This document shows positions 46,126 through 57,469 of a DNA stretch of 64,000 nt, piece by piece (the stretch's first letter is position 1; each line of letters starts with the position of its first letter). The stretch covers positions 385,001 to 449,000 of the forward strand of contig CAWZYM010000094.1 in NCBI GenBank assembly GCA_963966185.1. Direction: 5' to 3'. Source of the DNA: Rhabditoides inermis (lineage: Eukaryota > Nematoda > Chromadorea > Rhabditida > Rhabditidae). The translations under genes were made by a program, and so were the position numbers. The notes under the pieces are model-generated. The model ran no database searches. It was not told the origin of the DNA and saw only the letters and a program-made list of their open reading frames with translations.

Positions 46126-47152
46126 AAATCTCTCTCTCTCTGCTCTCTGTTTGCGAACCACTACAATCACATAGCCGACAATTCGAAACAAACGCGATAC
46201 GTTACGAAATCAATGAGTAACGCGAGAGCGAAAGAGTACAATGAAACGAGGTGGGGAGATGCGGTGATCCAGAGGCTAGGGATACCTCCAGCAACTGGGA
46301 CGTGACGTCATCCACCCGCAAAAACGCACTTTCTTGCTACTGAGGCGAGGAGACATCTGCACATGTGTTACACAAATCGGCGAATCGCGCGGCCTGCCCG
46401 GCAATACTATTACAATAACATGCTAACAATGCAGTGCTTGAGAAGTGCTTGTGTTTCGAAAAGAACGGTGGGGCCGCTTTCGAAAGAACAAGGCGGTGGC
46501 ACTTCACAGTCACCCGCACACTCTCACTCCCAACCCACTCATCTCTAACCACACAGTGGAGAACAAACATCTCCAATTACAACCAATTCATGCAAAATGA
46601 CCAGTGCAACAGCAGCTGATTGCAAAGACGACAGGTCGAGGTGGTGAGATGAAGAGGTAATGTGCAGTAGACAGCATAATGCGAGCAAGTGTAACACACT
46701 CACACTCACTGAACCTCGCACTATGCGAATCAATCAATCACTCCGACGCCACTCAGATATAGTCTAGTCAAATCCTCACTAACCACAATCACGATATAAA
46801 TTCGGAAATAATAACCGACCGACATGAAAACAATCGGTCACATGCAAACATAGCCAGCAAACTTTATCAGATGACGGGTGCGGGTATTATGGAGAGTAGC
46901 GAACATTTGTTGTAAACATCAAATCGGAATTTCGCGTCACTGCATTGCAACATGAAAGCAGTGTGCAGATTATATACATGAGTGACTTCTACTATAAAAT
47001 CGCCATCAAAACATTTCTACAAATACAACGTGAGAGATGAGACCAAAAACCTATACGGTAGTGGTGGTGCGGGGAGTGAATTGACAAACGGGGACGAGAG
47101 GACGATATGGAGAGTAATAAATAACAATAAATACCAAGTCGATGAAAATAGT
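46126..47152 (-). other. 3' flank of SMARCD, left part of the duplicated segment
   Basis: The region between the SMARCD stop and the first TTLL4 exon. It holds no supported gene: the small open frames are short and unlike any family. It is copied at 62136-63162, identical apart from a few changes near its left end. Confidence 0.6.
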
Positions 47153-49131
47153 TCAGTTGTTGCGGACACCAAGGCTCTGCTCGAGCTCGGCCCTCTTCTG
47201 CTGCACTTTTCCGTAGACGTATCGGAATACTCCCTCCTGCATCACAGGCTGGTAGTAGTGCTCCGCCTTCCTCTCACTCCACGACTCGCTGCCCTGCTCG
47301 CTCATCGAACGCAGATCATGCGACTGCGACACCTACAACATCACATGACGAAACAACATTAACATAGAAAGAAAACTAAGAAAACTTGTTTTAATTGAAA
47401 CAAAACTCACAAGCCACTTGCGGATAAACTCGTGCGGCTCGTCCGAGAATCGCACATAGAAGTCACGACGCGTTTTCCACTCATTGATCTATAAAAAGAA
47501 TGAACATCTCTTTAACACACGAAAACTGATTAGCACACCTGATCGACAATGTCGAAAATCTTCTGGTCGAGCATAGCAATCTCTTGGTGATTCGCCTGCG
47601 ACGAGACGAACGACGTCATATGCTGCTTCAGAGGGTCTTCCACCTGTATCCAGGCATACTCATACATATCACTTGTTACAACAGAGAGGGAGAGAGGGGA
47701 GAGAGAGAAACGACACCGAAGCCCACCTCGACATCAATGTCGTAGCACGCCGTGTTCTTCTCTGCGCCCCCATCCTTCTGCTCGATGATGTGAGTGAGGA
47801 TCTGAATCGGTGAATTGATACATGAGAATTGAGAAAAAAATGTTATTTTCAAGCTCTTACCAGAGGATCGGGTTGCTGAAGAAGAGGGTGGAGTCGCTGG
47901 GGAATCTCCATGAAACGCATGCGCTTCGTGCCAAAGATCTGCTCCAGGAACACGTCATTGTTGATGCTGTCGCGGTCCACAGGATCCTGGAATAGGCATT
48001 ATTATAACCATTAATAAAAAAAATATATGTACCTGCAGCTTGTGCGTCTTGATGTACTGCCACAACGCCTCGATGATCTTGGGGCGAGTCTCGTTAGCAA
48101 CGCCGAGAACCTGGCAGTTTTCTAATAACGACACAACATAATTCATTGCTAACCTTGGCGAGACGGGGATGCAGCTTGAACTTCATAGGCTGGTAATCGA
48201 GCAGTAACAGAATTGTACACTTGACAGGACGATCTCCGGGGCGTTTCACCTGAACATGAGTACAAATAATTCAACAAACTGATATCCATAATTCCACTGT
48301 ATTTGTATCGAGAAAACGAATGGTACCTGGAATCCGTCGGTTTCGTTAGTAGTGGGTGTACGGTGCCACTCGACGAGATGATTGTCGGGACCATAGATAT
48401 CCTTGTCCAGCTCGATGACAAGACTCTGAAACAATTTCAATCGATATAAACATATCAATAAGATTATATACCTTGAAGAACGAGCTGAACTTCCTCTTGT
48501 TCTGAGGGCGGTTGGGCTGAGCGACAGGGGGAGGAGCTTCCTTCCCGGCCTCGTCCAGAAGACGGCCTTCCACACGCAACTCCCACATTGGCACGGCCGC
48601 CTCATCTCCCTCCTGTATTGTTTAGTTATTTTAACACCTGAGAAACATGTTCACCTTCTCGGGCTCCTTTCCGGAGATGAACGTGTGCGAGATGTAGATG
48701 CGCAAGCGACGCTTCACCTTCTGCGGGCGCTTCAATGCCTCCTGGATATCAAGCTTCTTGCGAGTGATTGTAGAATCCAGTTTCTGCTCGAATGCGAGCA
48801 GATCCATATAAGCTTGAGATTCGGGAACAAGCTCGCGCACCTGTAAGTGAACATACAGCTACAGCTTCACACACTCTAGAAAACGGCGTCACACACTCTA
48901 GAAAACAGACCAACCTGTGGTGCGATGAGCTTGTCAGCATATCTCTTCTTCTTGCGGGGAGGAGCAGCTCCTCGTTGCTGCATCTGCTGAGGAGTTCCGG
49001 ACATCATCTGCTGAGGAGGCATGGGACGACGCATCTGCGACTGCGGTGTTCCTTGCGGAGGTGGCGCATAGCGCCCCTGCGCCTGCATTTGAACAGGAGT
49101 ACCGCGAGGCTGCTGGATCATTACCTGAAAA
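47153..49131 (-). CDS. swsn-2.2: SMARCD/BAF60 subunit of SWI/SNF chromatin remodeller
   Basis: Bridges SWI/SNF to transcription factors. A Pro/Gln-rich N-terminus ([20 protein letters not shown]) is followed by conserved blocks: [80 protein letters not shown], then the SWIB domain [60 protein letters not shown], and the C-terminal [20 protein letters not shown] to [12 protein letters not shown]. About 470 residues, like the family. The start follows a run-of-T acceptor (TTTTTTTCAG, 3 bases upstream), fitting trans-splicing. C. elegans has two paralogues (ham-3/swsn-2.1 and swsn-2.2); which one this is, is a guess. Its 3' half is duplicated at the window end. Confidence 0.93.
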
Positions 49132-49587
49132 AAAGAAAGTGATTCAAGTGAATCGAACACGAATGAACAAAGTGGCGTTTACGATACGATGATATATGAT
49201 GATATATAGCACACACCTGAGCAACATATAACACAAAAATGGACTATAGTCAAACAACAACGGAACAATGCAGAAGCATACAGAAAACAACAAAACTGAA
49301 AAAAAGAACTACGAAACAACTACGAAATATAAACAAACATAATGTATTGATTTTTATTCGTTTGAAAAGTGAAAGCTTCGCGCGTCGCTCATGCATACAG
49401 TAAATACGGCATATGATGCGCAGGCAAAAGGGGCGGGGCTAATCGATCGGGCCATTTCGCAAAGCCAGTCACGCGCCAGTGTTGCTGTGTTTGTGTTGCT
49501 GTGCGGTTCGTCGTTGTTGGAAGGACGTCGCTTCTTCTGGTAGCTGTTCCCCGCGGGATTTCTTCTTCTCCTAGATTGGTAAAATAT

Positions 49588-49986
49588 TCACGTATCCCCG
49601 CCCACTAGTACGCAGATTGTTGAGTTTTGGCCCGTTGATGTTTGTTCCTTCATCAAGTTGTTGTAAGCTGAGTTGTCAGCTTTGTGTATCATTTTTGCAA
49701 GAAAACTATACCATTGCGTTGTTGGGGGCGTCTTTCCTGTTTGGGTGGGGGTGGATGGCTCGCTGGGCGGCTTTGTTTCGAGAGCGTTTTGCTCTGTGGT
49801 TTGTTGGGGTCCTCCAGCGCGGGACGCTGATTCGTCGTCGATTCTCCACGAAGCTTTAGTAGCTGTTATTCTTTCAAATTCTTGGCCAATTTTGGTGAAG
49901 TTTTTGACTGAATAATAGTTATCAAGCAGATAGTCCGGAAATCTGGTCTTCTTCCCTTTCTGCTGTTTCGCTTCGTGTTGTGTCAT
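49588..49986 (-). CDS. Hypothetical intronless small protein upstream of SMARCD
   Basis: One open frame of 132 codons: MTQHEAKQQKGKKTRFPDYL, LDNYYSVKNFTKIGQEFERI, then a Ser/Thr/Pro-rich middle, WYSFLAKMIHKADNSAYNNL, ending ICVLVGGDT. Composition is protein-like (no runs, balanced residues) and the ATG lies 100 bases from the PCF11 start on the other strand, as expected for a bidirectional promoter. I do not recognise it. It could be the first gene of a minus-strand cluster with SMARCD and TTLL4, or a chance frame. Confidence 0.4.
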   Translation of the reverse strand: MTQHEAKQQKGKKTRFPDYLLDNYYSVKNFTKIGQEFERITATKASWRIDDESASRAGGPQQTTEQNALETKPPSEPSTPTQTGKTPPTTQWYSFLAKMIHKADNSAYNNLMKEQTSTGQNSTICVLVGGDT

Positions 49987-50086
49987 CGTGAAGTTTTGGT
50001 CTTTCCTAGGCTCTCATTCTCAATGTACTTATCTTCTTGGTTTAGAAACTGGTTGTGACTTTGGGCGTCTCATCGTCGCCGATTTC

Positions 50087-53000
50087 ATGATCATGTCGTC
50101 TGCAGATCAAGCAGCCGATGAGTACAAGTGGGTTTTTTCTCTCTATTGCTCAGTGTTCAATCATTATTTTCTCTCTCTCTTCAGGGTCACTCTGGATGAG
50201 CTGGTGAACAACAACAAGACGCAGATCAACTTGCTCACTATTCTGGCGGAAGACTATCAGAACTATGCTGATGCAATTGTTGAAGTTATCAAGAAGCAGA
50301 TCTTGTCTGTGAGTTTTTCGTCATGAAATTTGCAACATATTCATAATTTTTTCTCTAACAGTTTCACACTAATCTATTTGTTTCAGGTTCCGAAAGAGAG
50401 GAAGTTGCCGATAATGTACGTTGCTGATTCCATAATGAAGAACGTGGAAAACAAGATCTACAAGGACTTGTTTGGCGGGATTATTGTTGATATCTTCCTT
50501 GCCGTTTTCAAGGCGGTGAGTTGAGTGTGATCTTCTTCAGATCATGTCCTTCATCTTCCGTTCTATGTTTTTATATTTCCAGGGCGATGAGAAGATGCGT
50601 CAGTCTTTGCACAAGCTTCGTCAAACTTGGGTTGAAATTTTCAACCCATCTAAGCTTTACATGCTGGACATGAAGATTCACGAGGTAGACGCAGCATGGC
50701 CGGTTCAAGCTCCTCGCAAACCCGGCTCTCGCACTGCTGCACCCTCCAACAACAGAACTGTGGTGTCATCTTCGTCGATTCATGTCAACCCTCATTTCAA
50801 GCCTCATCCGTCTACGGCGGTGGTGAATTCGGTATGTGGAGATTTTCATACACACATGTTCAGATTAATTTATTTGTGATTTCAGAAGCCCGATCCGCGT
50901 GTTCGTCGAGGACAGGAGAACAAACCTGCTCCTGAAATCAAGAAGGAAATCAAGCGGGATCCACTGTGAGTATTTTCATTTGTTATCTTCGTTTATGAGG
51001 TATTTTCAGGGATGAGCTTCTCGGCCCTTCCACCTCTGTACCCGAGCCGCGTCGGCACTCTCCAATGGCACCTAAGAGAAAAGCGGAACGCCCTGCCGAT
51101 GAGGATTTGAGGAAGCGTCGTTCTACCATGGATGTCGACCACCGCGATCCGAGGTCTCGAGTTCCTGCACCTTCGGTTTCTATACAGGTATTTGATTGTT
51201 TTACTATTTATATTCTGGTTTTAAAACGAGCAGGCAATGTTAATAAATCCACCTGCTCGTTTCACCATATTGCGTTCAAGTGATTTGAATAAACACATTG
51301 ATCTTATATGCAAACGTTGTGGGATTGGCATTTCGTCATCTCATAGAGATGTATTGCATGGGTTGAGTGTTGTGGTTTAGCCGACGAACGCCCTTGGCTC
51401 GCACGCTTTTGTGAGCGCTCCGCGTCCTGTTCCTCCTGCTATTGGAGCCTTGCCGAATGGATCGTTCCACCCGAAGCTACCTCCTTCTGGATTTCCTCTT
51501 CCCAACAACATGCACTCGAACGCGCCTCCCATATTTCCTATGCCTGGAATGGGGGGCCCTCCTCCATCGGTGGCTCCCGCTCCTGCCCGCCCCCCTCCTG
51601 TCATCACGACGGATACGGTCAAGTTGGAAGGCATTCCCGCCAACAACCGCATTTTCGTGGATGGCAAGGCTCACGAGGTGCTCTACATTGGAGAGACTGC
51701 TGTTATCGAGAGGAATGGACTTCCGCACAGGATTTACTTTACTGGTGTGTTTGTTTATTGTGAACTGTCCTCTTGATTGCTTATGAATCATGTTTAGGTA
51801 TACCGAGGAATGTGATAATCGACGGGATTCCCCATCTGCTGGCATTTGGCGAGAAGAAGGTGGTGGTGATTGACGGAGCCGAGCACGTGCTGCGATTCGG
51901 AGCCCCGTCCAAGGAACTCTACATGGGAGACTTCCCTTTCAAGGGAGCCTTCGGAGGTGAGATGAGCTGTTTCCGTATTTATAAGCAGTCATTAATCGTG
52001 CGTGTTCAGGTCCGCCTATCTTTGCTACTATCAACGGCGTGCGCCACGAGATCCGCCTGTGCGGTCCTGCTCCCGAGGTGAAGATCGAGCCCGATCCGAG
52101 CTACGACCTCGCTCGCTTCATGACCCAAGTCCGTGGAGGAGCTCCAGCAGCTCCCGAGCCTCCTAAGAAACGTATGTGTCTTGTTATAAATGTGCAAATT
52201 GTGAACTATGTGTTTTAGCGAACCCGCCTCCTGTGGACGCCCTGAGTCTGTTGAAAAAGCTGCAGATGTCTGGATTTCTTGGAAAGAAGGACAACCAGTC
52301 TGCTTCTGGAGCCGGTCCTTCTGGTTCGGCGCCTGCGAACGGACGGGAAGCGACTCCTCCCATTCCCAGTGAGCATCGCATGGAGAAGGTGGAGAGGAAG
52401 CCCACTCCCTCCGCATCCCTCAAGGACTTCAACATGAGACTGCTCAAGATGTGAGTTTTTATCACCATTTCATGAAGTATATGTGTATTACGAATTAATT
52501 ATTTTATATACCGATTTTAGCCGGTACGACTCTGTGATATCGTCTCTACACGAGAAGAGGAATGCGTGTCCGCACTGCGGCCTGCGTATGGCGGAACTGC
52601 GCGGGGAGAAGTACCAACAGCACCTGGACTGGCACGTTAAGAAGAACCTGCGCGCACTCGACAACAAGAGCCGCAATCGCCAGTGGTACACCCCCGCCAA
52701 GGACTGGCTGAAGAGCGAGGAGGAGATGGAGAACGAGAAGGCGGCTGCCGCTCGTCTCAGCGAGGAGAGGGAGATTGCTCCCGCCGTCGAGAGCGAGGAG
52801 GTGGACAGCAAGGTGAGTGTCGAGAGAGAAAGAGAGAGTTGTGTCGAGTGAAATCATAGTAATGGGTTGCGAATTTCAGGAGTGCGCTGTGTGTCAGGAG
52901 AGGTTCGACGAGTACTTTGATGAGGATGCTGATGTGTGGAAGCTCAAGGACTGTGTTGTCGTGGGCAAGAAGGTGAGTAATGGGTGGAAGCGTGGAAGGA

Positions 53001-53140
53001 GAAATGTGTGGGAGCAGCATGTGACTGCCTGCTTTCAGACGTACCACTCGGGTTGTGTGAACGACGCGTCGATGATGGACGAGTCGACGATGTCTGTGAA
53101 GGAGGAGCCGCGCGTCAAGGAAGAGATCCTCTCCATCTGA
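50087..53140 (+). CDS. pcf-11: PCF11, pre-mRNA cleavage and transcription termination factor
   Basis: Binds the RNA polymerase II C-terminal domain and cleavage factors. Exons give MIMSSADQAADEYKVTLDEL, then the CID domain (NNNKTQINLLTILAEDYQNY, KKQILSVPKERKLPIMYVAD, SIMKNVENKIYKDLFGGIIV, KMRQSLHKLRQTWVEIFNPS), a basic and Pro-rich middle, repeated IDGIPHLL/GVRHEIRL-like strands, and the C-terminal zinc-finger pair: KRNACPHCGLRMAELRGEKY, QQHLDWHVKKNLRALDNKSR, WYTPAKDWLKSEEEMENEKA, ECAVCQERFDEYFDEDADVW and KKTYHSGCVNDASMMDESTM. All landmarks match metazoan PCF11. The next ATG (50093) is an equal start candidate; an acceptor GGTTTAG lies 40 bases upstream. Intron 51188-51380 contains a stop and AATAAA. 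Confidence 0.93.
51188..51380 (+). promoter_or_regulatory. PCF11 intron with possible premature polyadenylation signals
   Basis: If unspliced, the frame continues about 32 codons to TGA at 51281. AATAAA occurs at 51242 and 51288, followed by GT-rich DNA (CGTTGTGGGATTGG, GAGTGTTGTGGTTT). Confidence 0.4.
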
Positions 53141-53507
53141 GCCTTCCGGCCACAACGTGAGCCCTCCCATCATGCCCCTTTCACGTTGTCACATTTGCAA
53201 TATGCGGGTCACGACAGACCAATCTTAGTAATTGTTAAATATTTAGAGGAGTGTCGTCGTTTCTGTGTCTGTACCTTATATGTCCCCCTGTTTGAAAAGA
53301 GAAATAAAAAGATTTATTACGTTGCTTATATATTTGTCGTTTGCTTTGTTTCTAACTACAAAAATGTGTTTGATGCTGTGTTATTTTGGGAATAAATATT
53401 TTTGGGACAATCTTGTGTTGTTGATGTGTTGATGGGGGATGCGCTGCAGTTGTTCGCTTCGATGCCTTGTGGATTGTAGTTGGGTTTGGTTGGGAATGCA
53501 TGGTCAG

Positions 53508-54080
53508 ATGTCTTCGCTGTCCCTCGTAGTGGAGGGCAATGCGTGTTCGTGGGGCAGACTGGGGGTGCAGCACGGGAATGACGCGATGCGGGATGTGATG
53601 AGGTAGAAGAGGAAGGGAATGGGCGCATCCATCCATCTACTCGACAGGGCAGTCATCTCGTTCGCCAATGCGCACTTGTCCCTCTCGGCCGCCAACCGAC
53701 TCCTGCTACTCGCGTTCGCCAAGGGATTGGAGAAGAAGGTGGGACGAGGAGAGGAGGAGTGGGAGAGTTGGGCTCATCAGATCCTGTACAACTCGCGTCG
53801 CTGTGGCTCGGCGGACGCGTCGGCGGAGATGATGTCCGCACTGCGAGCGGCGCTCACTCGCTCCATCGACCTGGCCGACGACACGAAGTCGACTCCGCTC
53901 GCCGCGTCGCTCGCACTCGCCATATGCCGTGAGTTGGGATGTCTCGCTCGAATTGTTGCGTGCCGTAGACATGAAGCGCTCGCACGACGCCACCGTGCTG
54001 GCCGGCGACTCGTCCTCACCCGGCCGAATCGTCATCGTCTCCATGACCACCGACTTTGCCAAGGAGCACGGTGAGTGAGG

Positions 54081-54128
<48 letters not shown>

Positions 54129-54872
54129 GCTTCGCAGGCATCCTGATGAACGTGTTCTTCTCGGCGCACGCGCACGGCGTCTGTGTGGACGTTGTGTGTC
54201 TGGGCGGCACGAGCCCGCTCCTCCAGCAGGCGGCTGATATCACAGGCGGGCTGTGCGTCGAGCTGTCAAAGAAAGGTAAAGTTTCTATTTTTGCCCCAAG
54301 TTTCTCGCTGTTGGACTGGGGGTCACGTTTTGAAACTGAGCCCAAACTTTGACCATACACGCCTGAAACTACCCACGCCTGAAACTTTGCCCAAGAGAGT
54401 ACGGGGCGCTGAAGAAAGTTAGACAGAAAAGGTGGGGGTGGGTAAAGTTTTGCGCAAAAAGCATCTTAGAACCTCCCTAATGAATCAATTCAATTCAATG
54501 ATGGTGAGTGGGTGGGGGGAGAGAGAAGGAATGAGAATCACAAACATTTTAGTACTTGAACATCAGCCCAGATCATGATGGTGTATGTATGAGGGTAAAT
54601 GCGAAATGTGTGCATGAAAAACAGGATTATTGTCATTGGCATTTCATGACTCATCATTGTGGAACAACGCAGTAGTATGTTACTGCAGCCCCTCATTGGC
54701 ACGTGATGACTCATCATTGTGGTACCGAGTAATAGTGCTGTGTGTTGAAGACGTACGTGTTGGCGGGTCCGAGCTGCCGACCGGCGTGGCCGCAGCCCAA
54801 ACAGCAGGCCGTCGACTATAGGGCCGCGTGCGTCTGCCACGGCACACTCGTCGCGCAGGGATGGGTGAGTGC

Positions 54873-54912
<40 letters not shown>

Positions 54913-55109
54913 GAGAGAGAAGAGAGTCTCGTTTCAGGTGTGCAGCGTGTGCCTCTCCGTGCTCTGTCAGTTTATGCCCATCTGCAACGCGTGCGGGTGA
55001 GTGTCGCAGAGCGGTTATCAGTCCAATCGATTCCACTCGATATTTCAGCGCCATCTTCAAGATTTCCGGTCTGCCGCGCAAGAACAGGAAGAGGAAGAAG
55101 GACGAGTGA
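53508..55109 (+). CDS. gtf-2h3: TFIIH subunit p34 (GTF2H3/Tfb4)
   Basis: Core TFIIH subunit, partner of p44. The von Willebrand-like fold begins MSSLSLVVEGNACSWGRLG (53508), matching the family VVDANPIWWG strand. A 42-base intron ending TGAGGTAG removes an in-frame stop and joins KRKGMGASIHLLDRAVISFA. Then follow SAEMMSALRAALTRSIDLAD, ASLALAICHMKRSHDATVLA, RIVIVSMTTDFAKEHG, ILMNVFFSAHAHGVCVDVVC, GGTSPLLQQAADITGGLCVE, and the zinc-binding C4 end VDYRAACVCHGTLVAQGWVC, SVCLSVLCQFMPICNACG, ending KNRKRKKDE. A MITE (54275-54477) abuts the LCVELSKK exon and seems to supply its 5' splice site. The family segment MPSLLQYLLWVFLPD has no clear counterpart before TYVLAGPSCRPAWPQPKQQA, so the gene may be altered there. 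Confidence 0.85.
54275..54477. mobile_element. MITE family C, left-truncated copy in TFIIH p34
   Basis: Matches 1235-1426: GGTAAAGTTTCTATTTTTGC, CAAGTTTCTCGCTGTTGGAC, and right terminus CATCTTAGAACCTCCC at 54462-54477. The left inverted repeat is missing; the copy begins exactly where the upstream exon ends, with its own GGTAAAG at the junction. Confidence 0.85.
54640..54740 (+). repeat. Short tandem duplication in a TFIIH p34 intron
   Basis: CATTGGCATTTCATGACTCATCATTGTGG is repeated about 70 bases later as CATTGGCACGTGATGACTCATCATTGTGG; both copies contain TGACTCA. Confidence 0.75.
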
Positions 55110-55276
55110 TGTGGGGAGCTCTCGCGATTGTTATGTTTACATATTTGTTGTGGCACTGTAAACAATACGGTGCAGGTGAATATCGTTTATACCGGTCTCT
55201 CTCGTTTCACGCGCGCCAGCTGTTGTGTGGTGGTTGTTGTATATTCGCACACGTTGGGGTAAAGTGATCTTGCTGT

Positions 55277-57469
55277 TCACTGTGTCTTCTTGTGTCGAAT
55301 GGCGTTGAAGAGTCGCCAGCGCTGCCACGCGCATACCGCGAACGCAATGTTTACCGCGTAGATGCTGCAATGAAGGGGTGAGGGACCACCCACGAAGCGG
55401 ACCACCCACTGCGCTCTCACCTGTAACACACCAGACACACGGTGCGCATTCCAATGAGAACGGAGAATAGGTAGACGTGCATGACATTGAGTAGCGCAGC
55501 GGCAACGAGATTGACGACGAGGACCGGTTTAGTGACCGTCGATTGGATTGCCGCCAGAAGAGAGTAGCCGATCAGACCGTATAGTGCGTTGGGCTGGCAA
55601 TGACGTAAGGTGACGTACGATTACGGTGAGTACCTGATTGAGCGGATGCGCATCGCCGAGCCACGGACCGATGAGGCCGAGTCCGCGCGCGTACGGCGAG
55701 CTGAGCACCTGTGGGACGGTTGGATGAGAATAGGGGGTGGGTGGGACTCACGGCGGTGCAGCTGATCACTGACGAGATGTCGCACGCGGCCGCGTAGTTG
55801 GGGTTGGCCGCGAACCGCACCTATGAAATTGACATAATAGTGACAGCGATAGTAGGAAGGAAGTGCATATGTCGGAAACTGCTACTCACACAGCAGCTGC
55901 ATGAAAAGATGAGCGTGCTTTTCGCAGTTCATGTGCACTTCCTGTATACCACACCGTCTCTGTAAGAATCGGACGAGGTGGTTACTAGGAGCTATGCCGG
56001 CGCATACAAGGATTATCAAAGGTCCTCTACAAGATGTATAGGGTCGTTTTTGTCAAATATGCGAATTTGGCCCATTAAAGGACCACTACCTCAAATCGGT
56101 CAATTTTTGCCAAAACATTTCAAATAAGAGCTCGTTCGATTCCTTATCAGATTCTGAGAACTTTTTCACATAAAATGTTTTTTCGAAAAAAATAAGTTCA
56201 AAAAAGTTATGATCAAAAAATTGAAAAATTTGCATATTTTCGATTTTTTGAAAATGTTGCTGACCTGAGAAGCAAGAATAATTAGCACCATTTGAAAGAG
56301 CGTGTTTTGTTTGGTCTACATGATTTTTATGAAGAAAATCAATCCTGACATCATCGGCCATTCAGACGGTTGAAAGTGGTCCGGAAAGCGATTATTCGGC
56401 ATTTTTCGATTTTTCGCCCTGTGTCACTGCGAAGAAGCAAAAAACAAATACACCATAATAATTTACGCACTTTGTTTAATATATGGACGTGTTTTCATGA
56501 AAATCTATCATGACATCATCGGCCATTCAGACGGTTGAAAGTGGTCCGAACATCGATTATTCGGCATTTTTCGATTTTTCTCCCTGTGTCACTGCGAAGA
56601 AGCAAAAAGCAAACACACCATGGAAATCTACGCAATTTGTTTAGTATATGGACGTGTTTTCATGAAAATCTATCATGACGTCATCTGCCATCAGACGGTT
56701 GAAAGTGGTCCGGACAAGTTTGCAGGCATGGCAGATGACAGATGACGTCATGATAGATTTTCATGAAAACACGTCCATAAACTAAACAAAGTGCGTAGAT
56801 TATCATGATGTATTTGCTTTTTGCTACTTCGCAGTGACACAGGGCGAAAAATCGAAAAATGCCGAATAATCGCTTTCCGGACCACTTTCAACCGTCTGAA
56901 TGGCCGATGATGTCAGGATTGATTTTCTTCATAAAAATCATGTAGACCAAACAAAACACGCTCTTTCAAATGGTGCTAATTATTCTTGCTTGTCAGGTAA
57001 GCAACATTTTCAAAAAAAATCGAAAATATGCAAATTTTTCAATTTTTTGATCATAACTTTTTTGAACTTATTTTTTTCGAAAAACATTTTATGTGAAAAA
57101 GTTCTCAGAATCTGATAAGGAATCGAACGAGCTCTTATTTAGAGTGTTTTGGCAAAAATTGACCGATTTGAGGTAGTGGTCCTTTAATGGACCAAATTTG
57201 CATATTTGACAAAAATGACCCTATACATCTTGTAGAGGACCTTTGATAACTTCTGTATGCGCCGGCATAGCTCCTAGTAACCACATGCCCAAAAAGTGTC
57301 CGATTCTTACAGAGACGGTGTGATACTATCGGCATCGGTGACAGCGCGCGGTTCGACCCACCTCGATGTAGAGTGCGTAGACGGAGACGGCGAATCCTAT
57401 TGAAAGAGCGATGAGCGCCCGCCGGCCGAGCGAGTGCAACTGCTGCACCTGCGTACGCACCACACCCAT
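55277..57469 (-). CDS. Vitamin K epoxide reductase (VKORC1 family)
   Basis: ER membrane quinone reductase and disulfide-generating enzyme. Five exons: 57469-57362, 55820-55752, one near 55.70 kb, one near 55.6-55.42 kb, and the last ending at 55277. The protein has about 155 residues, as in the family. Read: RRALIALSIGFAVSVYALYI (first membrane helix), NYAAACDISSVISCTAVLSS (loop cysteines in the family C-x7-C spacing), YARGLGLIGPWLGDAHPLNQ, PNALYGLIGYSLLAAIQSTV, VNLVAAALLNVMHVYLFSVL and RTVCLVCYSIYAVNIAFAV with the catalytic CxxC (CLVC). All four redox cysteines are present, so it should be active. Intron 1 carries a foldback element nested in a MITE. It is head to head with VPS33 (162 bases between starts) and convergent with TFIIH p34 (168 bases). 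Confidence 0.9.
55848..57330. mobile_element. MITE family D, copy 2, split by a foldback insertion
   Basis: Left part 55848-55949 (GATAGTAGGAAGGAAGTGCA to TGTGCACTTCCTGTATAC) matches 20429-20530. Its right terminus continues after the inserted element as ATACTATC at 57323-57330. Confidence 0.65.
55950..57322. mobile_element. 1.37-kb foldback element in VKOR intron 1
   Basis: Ends are exact inverse copies (CACACCGTCTCTGTAAGAAT at 55950, complement ending at 57322). Long arms pair for most of their length: AGCTATGCCGGCGCATACA, AGGTCCTCTACAAGATGTAT and TTATCAGATTCTGAGAACTTTTTCA all recur inverted. The left arm contains a roughly 170-base unit (GACGGTTGAAAGTGGTCCG, TTCGGCATTTTTCGATTTTT) repeated about 2.3 times; the right arm has one. 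ATAC flanks both sides as a 4-bp target duplication. The same short open frame (MADDVRIDFLHKNHVDQTKH) occurs at both ends simply because the arms are complementary. Confidence 0.9.

Noticed and set aside
46337..46733. Small open frames in the SMARCD 3' flank, repeated at 62347-62743
   Set aside because: Duplicated only because the whole segment is duplicated; short, overlapping, and unlike any family.
56086..57115. Two copies of a protein beginning MADDVRIDF
   Set aside because: They are the same sequence on opposite arms of the foldback element; no conserved domain and the frames end in AT-rich DNA.
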